Source of the DNA: Paraburkholderia bryophila
GTDB lineage: Bacteria > Pseudomonadota > Gammaproteobacteria > Burkholderiales > Burkholderiaceae
Direction: 5' to 3'
Length of the DNA stretch: 64,000 nucleotides
Assembly: GCF_013409255.1 (NCBI RefSeq)
Contig: NZ_JACCAS010000001.1
Span: 3,162,001-3,226,000, forward strand
How positions within the stretch are numbered: the first letter of the stretch is position 1; every line of letters begins with the position of its first letter. This document shows positions 41,978-50,433 of this stretch, piece by piece. Under the pieces are notes generated by a model. It searched no databases and had not been told where the DNA came from. It worked only from the letters and a program-made list of their open reading frames with translations. The position numbers and the translations under genes are program-made.

Positions 41978-43243
41978 TTATCCGCGATACCGCGCCAACG
42001 TCAGCCCTTCCAGATCGATCTCCGGCTCACGCTGCGTAATCAGATCCGCAACCACACGCCCCGACCCCATCGACATCGCCCAACCTGTCGAACCGTGTCC
42101 GAGGTTCAGCCACAGATTGTCCACGCCGCATGCGCCGAGTAGCGGTGCGCCGTCGGGCGTCATCGGCCGGCGGCCTACCCAGAAGTGCGCGGAGCTCGGG
42201 TTCGCCGCGTGCGGGAACCAGTCCTTGAGCACTTTCATCAGCGTCTGCAATGCGTGTTCACGCAATGTGGTCTGGCCGTTGCCGAGTTCCGCCGTGCCGG
42301 CCACGCGCAGGTTATTGCCGAAGCGCGTGATCGCCGTTTTCAGCGATTCGTCCATCAGCGCGGCGCGCGGGGCTTTTTCTTCGTCGGTGATGGGCAAGGT
42401 CGCCGAATAGCCTTTCACCGGATAGAGCGGCACCTTCACGCCGAGCGGCGCGAGCAACGCCGCGCTGTCGACACCCAACGCCACCACGACCGCATCGGCC
42501 GGCACCGTCTCGATGCCGCGCTCGCTTTCCACACGCACGCCGCGCACCGCACCGCCTTGCACATCGAGCGACTTGATGGTCGTGTCGAAGCGAAACTGCA
42601 CGCCATTGCGCTCGCACACCGCGCGCAATTCTCGAGTGAAACGGGCGCAGTCGCCGGCTTCGTCGTCGGGTAGATAGAGACCCGAAAGTGGCGCCTCGCG
42701 CGCCCAGCGCAAACCCGGTTCGATCTCGACGCATTGCGCCGCGCTCACTTCCCGATGTGCAATGCCCGCTTCGCGCAACACCGTCAGCGCCGGCTGCGCA
42801 AGTTCCACGTCGTACTCGCTGCGAAACAACTGCAGATAGCCTTGGCTACGGCCGTAATCGAACGGATGGCTTCTGCGAAATTCGTGCAGACAGTCGCGGC
42901 TGTAATAAGCGATCCGCTGCATCCGCTGCTTGTTGACGCGAAAGCGTTCGAGATCGCACTCCCGCAACCAACGCGCGATCCAGCGCCACTGCGCCGGGTC
43001 GAAGGTCGGCCGGAAGATCAGCGGCGAGGCTGGCTTGAACAGATATTTGAGGATCTTGGTCGGCATGCCGGGCGCGGCCCACGGCGTCACATAACCCGGC
43101 GCGATGACACCGGCGTTGCCGAAACTGGTAGAAAGCGCGACATCCGGTTCGCGCTCGATCAGCGTAACGTCGCAGCCCTGCTGACGCAGGTAAAAAGCGG
43201 TGGCGACGCCGATCACGCCGCCGCCCAGAACAATCGTTTTCAT
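41978..43243 (-). CDS. dadA: D-amino acid dehydrogenase (DadA family)
   Basis: DadA-type enzymes oxidise D-amino acids to 2-oxo acids with FAD and pass electrons to the respiratory chain. The 421-residue protein starts with the dinucleotide-binding VLGGGVIGVATAFYLRQQG. It contains the DadA signature SFGNAGVIAPGYVTPWAAPG and ends with WLNLGHGSTGWAMSMGSGR. The usual partner alanine racemase (dadX) is absent; the upstream gene is an MFS carrier, 17 bases away on the same strand. Substrate is not fixed by sequence. Confidence 0.92.
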   Translation of the reverse strand: MKTIVLGGGVIGVATAFYLRQQGCDVTLIEREPDVALSTSFGNAGVIAPGYVTPWAAPGMPTKILKYLFKPASPLIFRPTFDPAQWRWIARWLRECDLERFRVNKQRMQRIAYYSRDCLHEFRRSHPFDYGRSQGYLQLFRSEYDVELAQPALTVLREAGIAHREVSAAQCVEIEPGLRWAREAPLSGLYLPDDEAGDCARFTRELRAVCERNGVQFRFDTTIKSLDVQGGAVRGVRVESERGIETVPADAVVVALGVDSAALLAPLGVKVPLYPVKGYSATLPITDEEKAPRAALMDESLKTAITRFGNNLRVAGTAELGNGQTTLREHALQTLMKVLKDWFPHAANPSSAHFWVGRRPMTPDGAPLLGACGVDNLWLNLGHGSTGWAMSMGSGRVVADLITQREPEIDLEGLTLARYRG

Positions 43244-43260
43244 GAATGTGTGCAGCGAGG

Positions 43261-44520
43261 TCAGGCGGCGGGGCTAGCCGCGCCGAGTACTTTGCCCTTG
43301 GTTTCCGGCAGACAGAGCGCGGCGACGATCACCAGCAGATAACCGGAACCGGCCACGATGCCCATTGCCTTTACCAGCGTCATGGTTTGCGACAGCGTAC
43401 CGACGAGTATCGGAAAGAACGAGCCGAGCCCGCGCCCCAGGTTGTAGCAGAAGCCTTGCCCCGACCCGCGTATCGCGTTCGGATAAAGCTCCGACAGATA
43501 CGCCCCCACGCCCGCGAAAATCCCCTGCACGACAATGCCGAGCGGAAAGCCGAGCGCGAGCATCATGCCGTCGGTGATCGGCAGCATCGTGTAGACCATG
43601 CCGAGCACGAACGAGCCGATCGCGAACAGCACGAACGACGCGCGCCGGCCGATTTTGTCGCAAAGAATCGCACCGACGATATATCCGGTGAACGAACCGA
43701 CGATCAGAACGATCAGATAACCACTGGTGTTGAACACGGAAAGGTGGCGCACGGTTTTCAGATAGGTCGGCAGCCAGGTGGTGATCGCGTAATAGCCGCC
43801 GAGCATGCCGGTGCACAACACGCTGCCGAGCAAGGTGGTCTTGAGGTGCGACGCCGAGAAAATCTGCAGGAAGTGCGAGGTATCGAAGCCGTTGTCGCGA
43901 GCGCGGCGCGTTTCCAGATAGATATCCGGGTCGCTCACGTTGCGGCGAATGTAGATGATCCACGCTGCAGGCAGCAGGCCGATCCAGAAGCAGGCGCGCC
44001 ACGCAACCTGCTCGGGCAGCAGTGCGAAGAATGCCCAGTAGATGATCGCCGCGGCCGCCCAGCCGAACGACCAGCTGCTTTGCACGGTGCCGACGGCTTT
44101 GGCGCGATGCTGCGGCGAGCGGATGGTCTCGGCCATCATGATCGTCACGACCGACCACTCACCGCCGAAGCCGATGCCTTGCAACGTACGCGTGGTGAGC
44201 AGTTGCCAGAACGAATGCGTGAAGCCGGACAGGAAGGTGAACAGCGCGAAGGTGGCGATGGTCCACTGGAGCACGCGGATGCGGCCGTAGCGATCGGCGA
44301 GAATGCCGGCCAGCCAGCCGCCTATCGCCGACGAGATCAGCGAACTGGTGGCGATCATGCCGGCTTCGCTTTTCGTCATGCCCCATGTCGCGATCAAGGT
44401 CGGAATGAGGAACGAGTAGATCATGAAGTCGAAGGCATCGACTGCGTAGCCGCCGAAACCGGCGTAGAGCGTGCGGCGCTCGCGCTGGGTCAGTTCGGTG
44501 AACCATTGGAGCGAAGGCAT
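43261..44520 (-). CDS. MFS transporter, sugar/aromatic acid:H+ symporter type
   Basis: This 419-residue protein has twelve predicted helices. The MFS motif after helix 2 is GILADRYGRIRVL and the second copy is ILCDKIGRRASFVL. An early acidic pair in helix 1 (GGYAVDAFDFMIYSFLIPTL) is the hallmark of the AAHS/NanT-like branch. The gene lies just upstream of dadA and is probably cotranscribed, so a substrate related to D-amino acids or their keto acids is possible, but the fold does not show it. Confidence 0.88.
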   Translation of the reverse strand: MPSLQWFTELTQRERRTLYAGFGGYAVDAFDFMIYSFLIPTLIATWGMTKSEAGMIATSSLISSAIGGWLAGILADRYGRIRVLQWTIATFALFTFLSGFTHSFWQLLTTRTLQGIGFGGEWSVVTIMMAETIRSPQHRAKAVGTVQSSWSFGWAAAAIIYWAFFALLPEQVAWRACFWIGLLPAAWIIYIRRNVSDPDIYLETRRARDNGFDTSHFLQIFSASHLKTTLLGSVLCTGMLGGYYAITTWLPTYLKTVRHLSVFNTSGYLIVLIVGSFTGYIVGAILCDKIGRRASFVLFAIGSFVLGMVYTMLPITDGMMLALGFPLGIVVQGIFAGVGAYLSELYPNAIRGSGQGFCYNLGRGLGSFFPILVGTLSQTMTLVKAMGIVAGSGYLLVIVAALCLPETKGKVLGAASPAA

Positions 44521-44811
44521 GTTTTGTTATGGTCTCCAGGTCTTTTGGCCTGCCGGCGGCTGCATAAAGGGGTATTTGTATTCTAAGGGGATGAGGCGTC
44601 CCGAGGCCAGTTGTGGTCAAAAATGGCGTTCCAGCGTAATAGTCGATAAGAGACGCAAGATTGAGGAAATCGCTTCGGATTGCGACTCGCGGCGCATGCG
44701 CGGCGCTCGACCCACCGCAAGCACGCCCGAGCCAACCTCTCCGTTCCTTACCAACTACTACTCTGTAACGCAAAAGTTATTGTCGGCCGGTAAACTGCGC
44801 CGGCAGCGCCT

Positions 44812-45819
44812 ATGCTGCGAACAACCCTCTCACGTCCGCGCCAGCCACGCCTAATGCCCGCCACCGCAAAAATCTGCTCGCCACTGCGCCGCTTCGCGAG
44901 CACGACCTTGTCGCGAGCGAATGGGGCTGTCCAGCGGACTGTGTCCGATGCGGATTGCGCGTCGCGCCGCACCTTCCTCAAGGGCTCGGCTAGCGTGCTG
45001 CTGATGTCGGGCCTGAGCGCTTCACTGCTGTCCGCCTGCGGTGGCGGCAATCTCGACGCCGATCAGCCGCCCACGCCGCGCCTTGCTTCGGTCGACAATT
45101 TCCGCGACCTCGCGGGCGCTGCGGCCGGCTATCCGACCGTCGACGGCAAACAGATGCGCCGTGGCGCGTTCTATCGCGCGAATGTGCTGACGCTCAGCAG
45201 CGCCGACGCCACCACGATCGACAAACTCGGCATCGCCACGGTCTACGACCTACGCACGCCGGGCGAGATCGCGCGCACCGCCGACATCCTGCCGGGCGGC
45301 GCGATCGTACAGACCTTCAACGTGCTCGGCACCGGCGACTTCGTCGCCCCCGCTTTTGATTCCGCCGGCGCCGCTACCGCGTTCATGGAAGCGCAGGCGC
45401 GCGCCTATGTCACCGGACCGGCCCAGCGCGCCAGTTTCGGCGCACTGCTGACGCATCTGGCCGACGGCGCCGGCGCGCAGTTATTTCATTCGAGCGCGGG
45501 TAAGGATCGCACCGGCTGGGTGGCAGCGCTGCTGCAGAGCATCGCCAACGTGCCGCTCGACGTCATCACGCAAGACTATCTGCTGAGCAACGTGTATCTG
45601 GCACCGTCGATCCAGACGCAGATCGAGACGCTACGCGCGCAGGACGGCGACGCGATTGCCACGGTCGAAACGCCGTTTCTGAATGTCCAGGAAAGTTACC
45701 TGCAGGCGGGCTTCGATCAGGTGCAGGCGAACTACGGCACGATGACGAACTATCTGACGCAAGGCTTGGGGCTCGCTCAGTCGACGATCGATATGCTGCA
45801 CAGCCGGCTCATAACCTGA
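44812..45819 (+). CDS. Tat-exported tyrosine-phosphatase-fold lipoprotein lacking the catalytic cysteine
   Basis: The 335-residue protein has a long start and then a twin-arginine signal, SRRTFLKGSASVLL (residues 51-64), ending in a lipobox LSA-C (Cys76). The body resembles the Y_phosphatase3/MptpB group: LASVDNFRDLAG, RRGAFYRANVLTLSS and IATVYDLRTPGEI. The P-loop is HSSAGKDRTGW (226-236). The family has HC-x5-R, and here the cysteine is Ser227 (codon TCG). His226, Lys231, Asp232 and Arg233 remain. It is therefore predicted to bind phosphorylated ligands rather than hydrolyse them. ATG 44854 is another possible start. Confidence 0.85.
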   Translation: MLRTTLSRPRQPRLMPATAKICSPLRRFASTTLSRANGAVQRTVSDADCASRRTFLKGSASVLLMSGLSASLLSACGGGNLDADQPPTPRLASVDNFRDLAGAAAGYPTVDGKQMRRGAFYRANVLTLSSADATTIDKLGIATVYDLRTPGEIARTADILPGGAIVQTFNVLGTGDFVAPAFDSAGAATAFMEAQARAYVTGPAQRASFGALLTHLADGAGAQLFHSSAGKDRTGWVAALLQSIANVPLDVITQDYLLSNVYLAPSIQTQIETLRAQDGDAIATVETPFLNVQESYLQAGFDQVQANYGTMTNYLTQGLGLAQSTIDMLHSRLIT

Positions 45820-45873
45820 ACGTTGAGCAGTGAGCAGTGAACTGCGGGGCGTGACACGCGCTACGCGGCACGC

Positions 45874-45905
45874 AAAAAAAAGTCCGCCCCGATAAGCGGG
45901 CGGAC
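45874..45905 (-). terminator. Terminator of the two-component operon (minus strand)
   Basis: GTCCGCCC (45882-45889) pairs with GGGCGGAC (45898-45905). On the minus strand it is followed by eight Ts, so it ends the response-regulator/kinase transcript. Confidence 0.8.
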
Positions 45906-46020
45906 GGAGAAAGGGCGGCATCGAGGTTGCCGGGGCTGACTATAAGGCCGCTACCCGTGCAGCGGACCCTCCAGTAAGGGCGCGTAAGCGCACACGTCAG
46001 CTTTCCATCTCCCTCACGTC

Positions 46021-47292
46021 TCACGTCAACGCCGCCATCACCGGCAACTCGATCCGCACTTCCAACCCACCTTGCGCATGATTGCGCACGTGGCAGCGTC
46101 CGCCGCGATCGTGCGCGAGCCGCGCCACGATCGCGAGACCGAGGCCGCAGTGACCTTCGCCGCCCCGCGCGGCGTCGAGCCGCACGAACGGTTTCATCGC
46201 GGCGGCGATGCGGTCGTCCGGAATGCCGGGACCGTGGTCGCGCACGCTGATGACCCAATGTCCTTCGCTGCGCGCGGTCGCAATATCCACCGGCGGCGAG
46301 CCGTGTTCGAGCGCGTTATCCACGAGATTCGTGACCAGCCGGTCGAGCAGTGTGCGCGGTAATTTGAACGCCGGGCCCGCGCGCAGATCGAGCGTGAATA
46401 ACGGCGTTTCGCTGCTGTCGCCGGCGAAAAACTGTTCCCGTAAAAAGTCTTCGACTTCGACCGGCGGCCCGGCGTCGGCGGACTGGCCGGCGAATTCGAG
46501 GAACTGCTGAACGATATTGGTCAGCGAGTCCACGTCGCGGATCAGACCGGCGCGCTCGCTTTCCGCGACCAGCACGCTGGCGCGCAATTTGAGGCGCGTG
46601 AGCGGCGCTTTCAGGTCATGCGCGACGCCGGCCAGCATCACGGCCTGGTCGTCGCCGGCTTCGTTCAGGCGCCGCATCATGTCGTTAAACGAACCGATCA
46701 GATCGCGCAGTTCGCGCGGCCCTTGCACGGTGACGGGCTCAGGCCGGCCACCCGAGCCGAATTCGCGAGCGGCGCCAGCCACCCGCGACAACGGTCGCTG
46801 CATCTGCCACACCGCGAGCAGCGAAAGGATTAGCGCGCCCGCCAGCATCGAAACGGCTTCGATCAGAAAGCGCGGGCGCGGCGGCACGTCGACCGGCACG
46901 ACCACCCAGTTCGATTTTCCGGGGAACAGCACCCACAGTTGCGGCGGGCGTAAATCGTCGACGGCGATCCGGGTGCCGGGCGGCAGGTTGTCGCGCAGTT
47001 GCCGGCTCAAATCGGTCAGCGGATGCCGCGTCGGCTCGCCCAGATGCACGCTCGCCGGCATGTTCCAGGTCGGCACGAGATGCACGCGCATGGCGGGCGC
47101 GAGCGCGGCGCCCTTCATCGGCTCGCCGTTGACGGCCTGCAGCACCAGCAGAATGCCGCGCGCGAAACCGTCGATTTCATGACGAGGCGGTTGCATGACG
47201 ATCAGCACGAACCAGCCGGCCTGAATCGCGAACAACACCGCCGTCGAGAGCAACGCCATCCTGCCGAACAGCGTGTTCAGCGGGTTTCTCAT
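46021..47292 (-). CDS. EnvZ-like sensor histidine kinase
   Basis: This 423-residue inner-membrane kinase has two membrane helices (about 13-33 and 146-168) around a periplasmic sensor segment. A HAMP domain follows (QRPLSRVAGAAREFGSG). The dimerisation helix has His225 in AGVAHDLKAPLTRLKLR. The HATPase domain has N-box DNALEHG, G1 DHGPGIPDDR and G2 GHCGLGLAI. The H-box Lys-Ala-Pro replaces the more common Arg-Thr-Pro. It overlaps its response regulator by four bases and lies downstream of it. Confidence 0.93.
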   Translation of the reverse strand: MRNPLNTLFGRMALLSTAVLFAIQAGWFVLIVMQPPRHEIDGFARGILLVLQAVNGEPMKGAALAPAMRVHLVPTWNMPASVHLGEPTRHPLTDLSRQLRDNLPPGTRIAVDDLRPPQLWVLFPGKSNWVVVPVDVPPRPRFLIEAVSMLAGALILSLLAVWQMQRPLSRVAGAAREFGSGGRPEPVTVQGPRELRDLIGSFNDMMRRLNEAGDDQAVMLAGVAHDLKAPLTRLKLRASVLVAESERAGLIRDVDSLTNIVQQFLEFAGQSADAGPPVEVEDFLREQFFAGDSSETPLFTLDLRAGPAFKLPRTLLDRLVTNLVDNALEHGSPPVDIATARSEGHWVISVRDHGPGIPDDRIAAAMKPFVRLDAARGGEGHCGLGLAIVARLAHDRGGRCHVRNHAQGGLEVRIELPVMAALT

Positions 47293-48029
47293 GCGGTGGA
47301 GGCGGCCTCGTCGGCGAAGGGCGTGCCGTCGGCGTCGGGTACGAATACGTAGCCTTTGCCACGCACCGTTTGCACGTAGCAGGGATTGGACGGATCTTCT
47401 TCGATCACGCGGCGCAGACGCCAGATCGGCACGTCAAGACTGCGGTCGCGGAAGGCCAGATTGTCGCGGTGCACGAGGTCGTGAATCAGCACGCGCGACA
47501 GCACCTTGTACGGATTGTTGACGAAGATCTTCAGCAGCGCGAACTCGCTGTCGCGCAGCGCGAGCTTGGTGTCGTCACGCGATAGCGAACGGGTCGCGAA
47601 GTCGAGTTCGAACGGCCCGAACCGGTACGGCTTGCGGGATTCCGGCGCGCTAGTAGTGGACGGCCCGCGACGGCGCAGAACGGTATGGATGCGCGCGAGC
47701 AGTTCGCGTGGATCGAACGGCTTGGTCAGGTAGTCGTCCGCGCCGAGCGAGAGCCCGACGATGCGGTCGGCCACCGTGCCGCGCGCGGTCACGAAGATCA
47801 CCGGAATGTCGTCGCCGGCGGCGCGCAACGCGGTGAGCGCGCGCAGGCCGTCGGTGTTCGGCATCATGATGTCGAGCACCACGACCGAGGGGCGCTCGCG
47901 TTCGAGCCGCCGCTGAAGATGCGTGCCGTCATGCAGCACCGACGCGTCGAAGCCGTTCGATTGCAGAAACTTGCATAGCAGATCGCGTACGACCGGATCG
48001 TCGTCGACGATAAGGACCTGTGGATTCAT
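47289..48029 (-). CDS. OmpR/PhoB-family response regulator (with kinase)
   Basis: The 246-residue regulator has a receiver domain with the acidic pocket DDDP, phospho-acceptor Asp53 (VLDIMMP) and the Lys in DDYLTKPFDPRELL. A winged-helix DNA-binding domain follows (DSEFALLKIFV; RVLIHDLVH; SIWRLRR-like PIWRLRRVIEEDP). It shares an ATGA overlap with the kinase. A second regulator of the same length and closely similar sequence is at 50434-51174. The regulated target is not evident. Confidence 0.94.
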   Translation of the reverse strand: MNPQVLIVDDDPVVRDLLCKFLQSNGFDASVLHDGTHLQRRLERERPSVVVLDIMMPNTDGLRALTALRAAGDDIPVIFVTARGTVADRIVGLSLGADDYLTKPFDPRELLARIHTVLRRRGPSTTSAPESRKPYRFGPFELDFATRSLSRDDTKLALRDSEFALLKIFVNNPYKVLSRVLIHDLVHRDNLAFRDRSLDVPIWRLRRVIEEDPSNPCYVQTVRGKGYVFVPDADGTPFADEAASTA

Positions 48030-48439
48030 GGCGAAATTCTAGACTGGCCCGCACAACGCGCGGCCGACTGTTTTCTTACCAATGCTTACGCTCGCCCGCA
48101 CAGCCCGTGCCGGTCGACGCGTAAGGCCCGCTGCCGAAGGCTCGTAGCGTATTTCACACACGCCATATTTGGCAATGCGCGGCACGCCGTTCGAGCCCAT
48201 TCAATTCGATAAGCATCGCCAAAAATTCCTCCGAAGAAACAATTTGCGCGTAATTGAAACCGCTCGCAACGGCTCGGAAGAACCGCCGGAAAGCGCGCTT
48301 TTCTTCGTGCATCGCCGGTGTGTGCGCGGCGCGATGATTCGTCGTGCAGTACGTTGCGCCGCAAGCCGGAAACAGCCTAACGCCTTGGGCCCACGGCAAG
48401 CGGCGTGAAATCGAAACCTAGCGCCACGCGAGGCTCATC
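48030..48439. other. 410-bp region without a supported gene
   Basis: This is the upstream region of the response-regulator gene (minus) and of a small ORF (plus). Short open frames here on either strand have no good ribosome site or recognisable sequence. An AT-richer stretch (about 48160-48260) is the likely promoter area. I see no strong hairpin or repeat. Confidence 0.5.
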
Positions 48440-48622
48440 ATGACCGTTCATAACAACTTCAGCTCAACCCGCTTTTCTTCGATGGCGCCGACACCGCCAG
48501 CGCCGAAACCTGCTGCGCAAACCAACCCCGGCACGGCGATGCCGACTCAGGAGGCCGCCGCCGAAGCGCTGCCTTCGCTGCCCGCCGGACTCGTTGGGCA
48601 TAACGTCAACACGACCGCCTGA
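48440..48622 (+). CDS. Small hypothetical protein, Pro/Ala-rich
   Basis: A 60-codon frame starts at ATG 48440, seven bases after GAGG. The product is low-complexity: MTVHNNFSSTRFSSMAPTPP and then Ala/Pro-rich sequence ending GHNVNTTA. No signal, domain or cysteine is seen. It is immediately followed by a small lipoprotein gene (15 bases). It may be real, given its ribosome site and position, but I recognise no family. Confidence 0.4.
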   Translation: MTVHNNFSSTRFSSMAPTPPAPKPAAQTNPGTAMPTQEAAAEALPSLPAGLVGHNVNTTA

Positions 48623-48637
48623 CGCAACGAGGCCCGT

Positions 48638-48835
48638 GTGTCGACCCCGAGAATCCTTGACCGTTTCATTCGTGTCGTTGCGTGGTTGACGCTCGGCGCG
48701 GCGCTGCTGCCGTTGGGCGGCTGCGCCGTTGCCGCGCTGCCGTGCCGGCTGACCTCAGCCACGTTGAAAATCGTCCCGGTCGTCGGCCATGCCGCGGCCG
48801 CCCCGTTCGACATGTGTTCATCCGCGATCGACTGA
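48638..48835 (+). CDS. Small lipoprotein (DUF6726-like)
   Basis: The 65-residue product has a signal peptide and lipobox LGG-C (Cys29), then AVAALPCRLTSATLKIVPVV and a C-terminal Cys (FDMCSSAID). This resembles a family of very short beta-proteobacterial lipoproteins (DUF6726 from memory; a domain search would settle it). The two post-lipobox cysteines may pair. The start is GTG 48638. The next gene starts four bases after the stop. Confidence 0.6.
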   Translation: MSTPRILDRFIRVVAWLTLGAALLPLGGCAVAALPCRLTSATLKIVPVVGHAAAAPFDMCSSAID

Positions 48836-48838
48836 ATC

Positions 48839-49570
48839 ATGACACTCAAACGGATTGCCTGTGCGTTGGCGCTGTTCGGTGGTTTGTTTTCGCTGGCCGT
48901 TTATGCGCAACCGGTCGCGCGTGACGCGAATCCGAATGCGTCGGCAACCGCTCCGGCGCAGAAGGACGCAGCCGCCGATGCGCGCCGACGCTCGCCCAGG
49001 CAGGACGCGCCGTTCGCATTTCGTGGCGTCGCGCTCGGCATGACGCTCGACGAATTCCGCGCGGGTTCGACCGTGCGGGCGACGCCCGTCGGCAGCGTGC
49101 CGGTCTGCGAGACGGATGTGCAGGCGGGCGCGCTCGGCATGCGTTTGAAGTCGCATGAGAGCTTGACGGTGGCGTGCCGCTGGGCGCATCGCGGCAACGA
49201 CGGCTGGGCCGTGTCGCAAGCGGTGGTGGACGGCGCGCCGGCGCTGGAGCATGTGCTGCGCTTCGCGCGCGTCGACGGACAAAGCGCGCTGCGTCTGTAC
49301 GAGATTTCTTTTGTGATCGACGAGATCACCGCCGAAGACTTGCGCGACGCGCTCGCCGACCGCTACGGGCCGCCGCGCTTCGCGACGCGGAACGTGTCGG
49401 CCTCGGGCGCGATGCCAACCTATGTCTGGGAAAACGCGGTGAGTTCGATCACCTTGTGCTTTCTGCCGGGCACGCGCAACGGCACGCTCACCTATCTGCT
49501 GAAGGGTTCGGATGCGTGGGTGAAGTCGGTCGTGCGGCAATGGCAGGCGAGCGGCGCGGAGGCGGGTTGA
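48839..49570 (+). CDS. Exported hypothetical protein
   Basis: The 243-residue protein has a clear signal peptide (MTLKRIACALALFGGLFSLA, cleaved near VYA-QP), an Ala/Asp/Arg-rich linker and a folded part starting FAFRGVALGMTLDEFRAGS. That GMTLDEF start is seen in various uncharacterised periplasmic proteins. Cysteines in VPVCETD, VACRWA and LCFLPG could form a disulfide. I recognise no named family. It is next to the small lipoprotein and 143 bases upstream of the flgH-like gene. Confidence 0.7.
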   Translation: MTLKRIACALALFGGLFSLAVYAQPVARDANPNASATAPAQKDAAADARRRSPRQDAPFAFRGVALGMTLDEFRAGSTVRATPVGSVPVCETDVQAGALGMRLKSHESLTVACRWAHRGNDGWAVSQAVVDGAPALEHVLRFARVDGQSALRLYEISFVIDEITAEDLRDALADRYGPPRFATRNVSASGAMPTYVWENAVSSITLCFLPGTRNGTLTYLLKGSDAWVKSVVRQWQASGAEAG

Positions 49571-49713
49571 TGCGCGCCGTCGACAAGCGGCGCGCTCACA
49601 CCATGACGCGCCGGCCCACGCGAATTCCTCTTCGTGCAATCAGGTTGCGCCGCGATCGTGGCGTTCCTTCCCAGCCAGCCGATCCATCAAGCGGAACCGT
49701 TCAAGGAGCCTGC

Positions 49714-50385
49714 ATGACTACGCTACCTCTCACGCTCGCGCTGGGCGCGGCGTTCTGTCTCGCGGCCTGTTCGGGCGGCCGGCAGCCTTCTATCGTCGAT
49801 ACGCCGATGGCGCCGCCGCTCGCCTCTGCGTCGCTCAACGTGAACACGCAAGGCGCGATCTATCAGGCCGGCACGCCGCTGCTGCTGTACGAAACCCCGC
49901 GTGCGCAGCATATTGGCGATGTGCTGACGATTCGTCTGTCGGAGTCGTATAGCGGCAACAATAGTTCGACGGCGGCGGCGAGCCGTTCGAGCAGCATCAC
50001 CGCCACCGCTGCCGATCAGTCGACCAACGCCGCCGCGCGGCTCGCGAGGCTGTTCAACATCGGCTCGGCGAGCACCGACTACAAAGGGCAGGGCAGTCTC
50101 ACCGACGTGAGCGGCATGACCGGTACGCTGGCCGTAACCGTGATCGGCACGATGTCGACCGGCAACCTGGTGGTGTCGGGCGAGAAGATGATTGCGATGA
50201 GCGGCAACCGCGACCGCTTGCGCCTGTCGGGGATCGTCAATCCCAAGGACATCGAGGCGGGCAATTATGTCGCGTCGAGCAAGGTCGCCAACGCGCGGAT
50301 CGAACAGGCGGGTGCGGGGATGGTGTCCGACGCCACAACGATGGGCTGGTTGCAGCGCATGTTTTTGAGCGTGCTGACGTTTTGA
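49714..50385 (+). CDS. flgH: Solitary flagellar L-ring protein FlgH homologue
   Basis: FlgH is the lipoprotein of the outer-membrane L-ring around the flagellar rod. The 223-residue protein has a lipobox LAA-C (Cys19). It then has the family order GAIYQAGTPLLLYE, AQHIGDVLTIRLSE, the Ser/Ala-rich region, GNLVVSGEKMIAM, LSGIVNPKDIEAGNYV, ARIEQAGAGMVSD and the C-terminal GWLQRMFLSVLTF. All parts of FlgH are present and the length is near normal. ATG 49714 follows AAGGAG. No flgG, flgI or other flagellar gene is nearby. It could be a second copy with a changed role, or the genuine gene displaced. Confidence 0.88.
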   Translation: MTTLPLTLALGAAFCLAACSGGRQPSIVDTPMAPPLASASLNVNTQGAIYQAGTPLLLYETPRAQHIGDVLTIRLSESYSGNNSSTAAASRSSSITATAADQSTNAAARLARLFNIGSASTDYKGQGSLTDVSGMTGTLAVTVIGTMSTGNLVVSGEKMIAMSGNRDRLRLSGIVNPKDIEAGNYVASSKVANARIEQAGAGMVSDATTMGWLQRMFLSVLTF

Positions 50386-50433
50386 GCGTTTGAGGGGGCG
50401 AGGGTTTGAGGCTTGGCGGGTCACCTCTCATTA

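Noticed and set aside
48154..48399. Short frames in the 410-bp gap upstream of the response regulator
   Set aside because: Overlapping frames on both strands, no ribosome site and no recognisable product.
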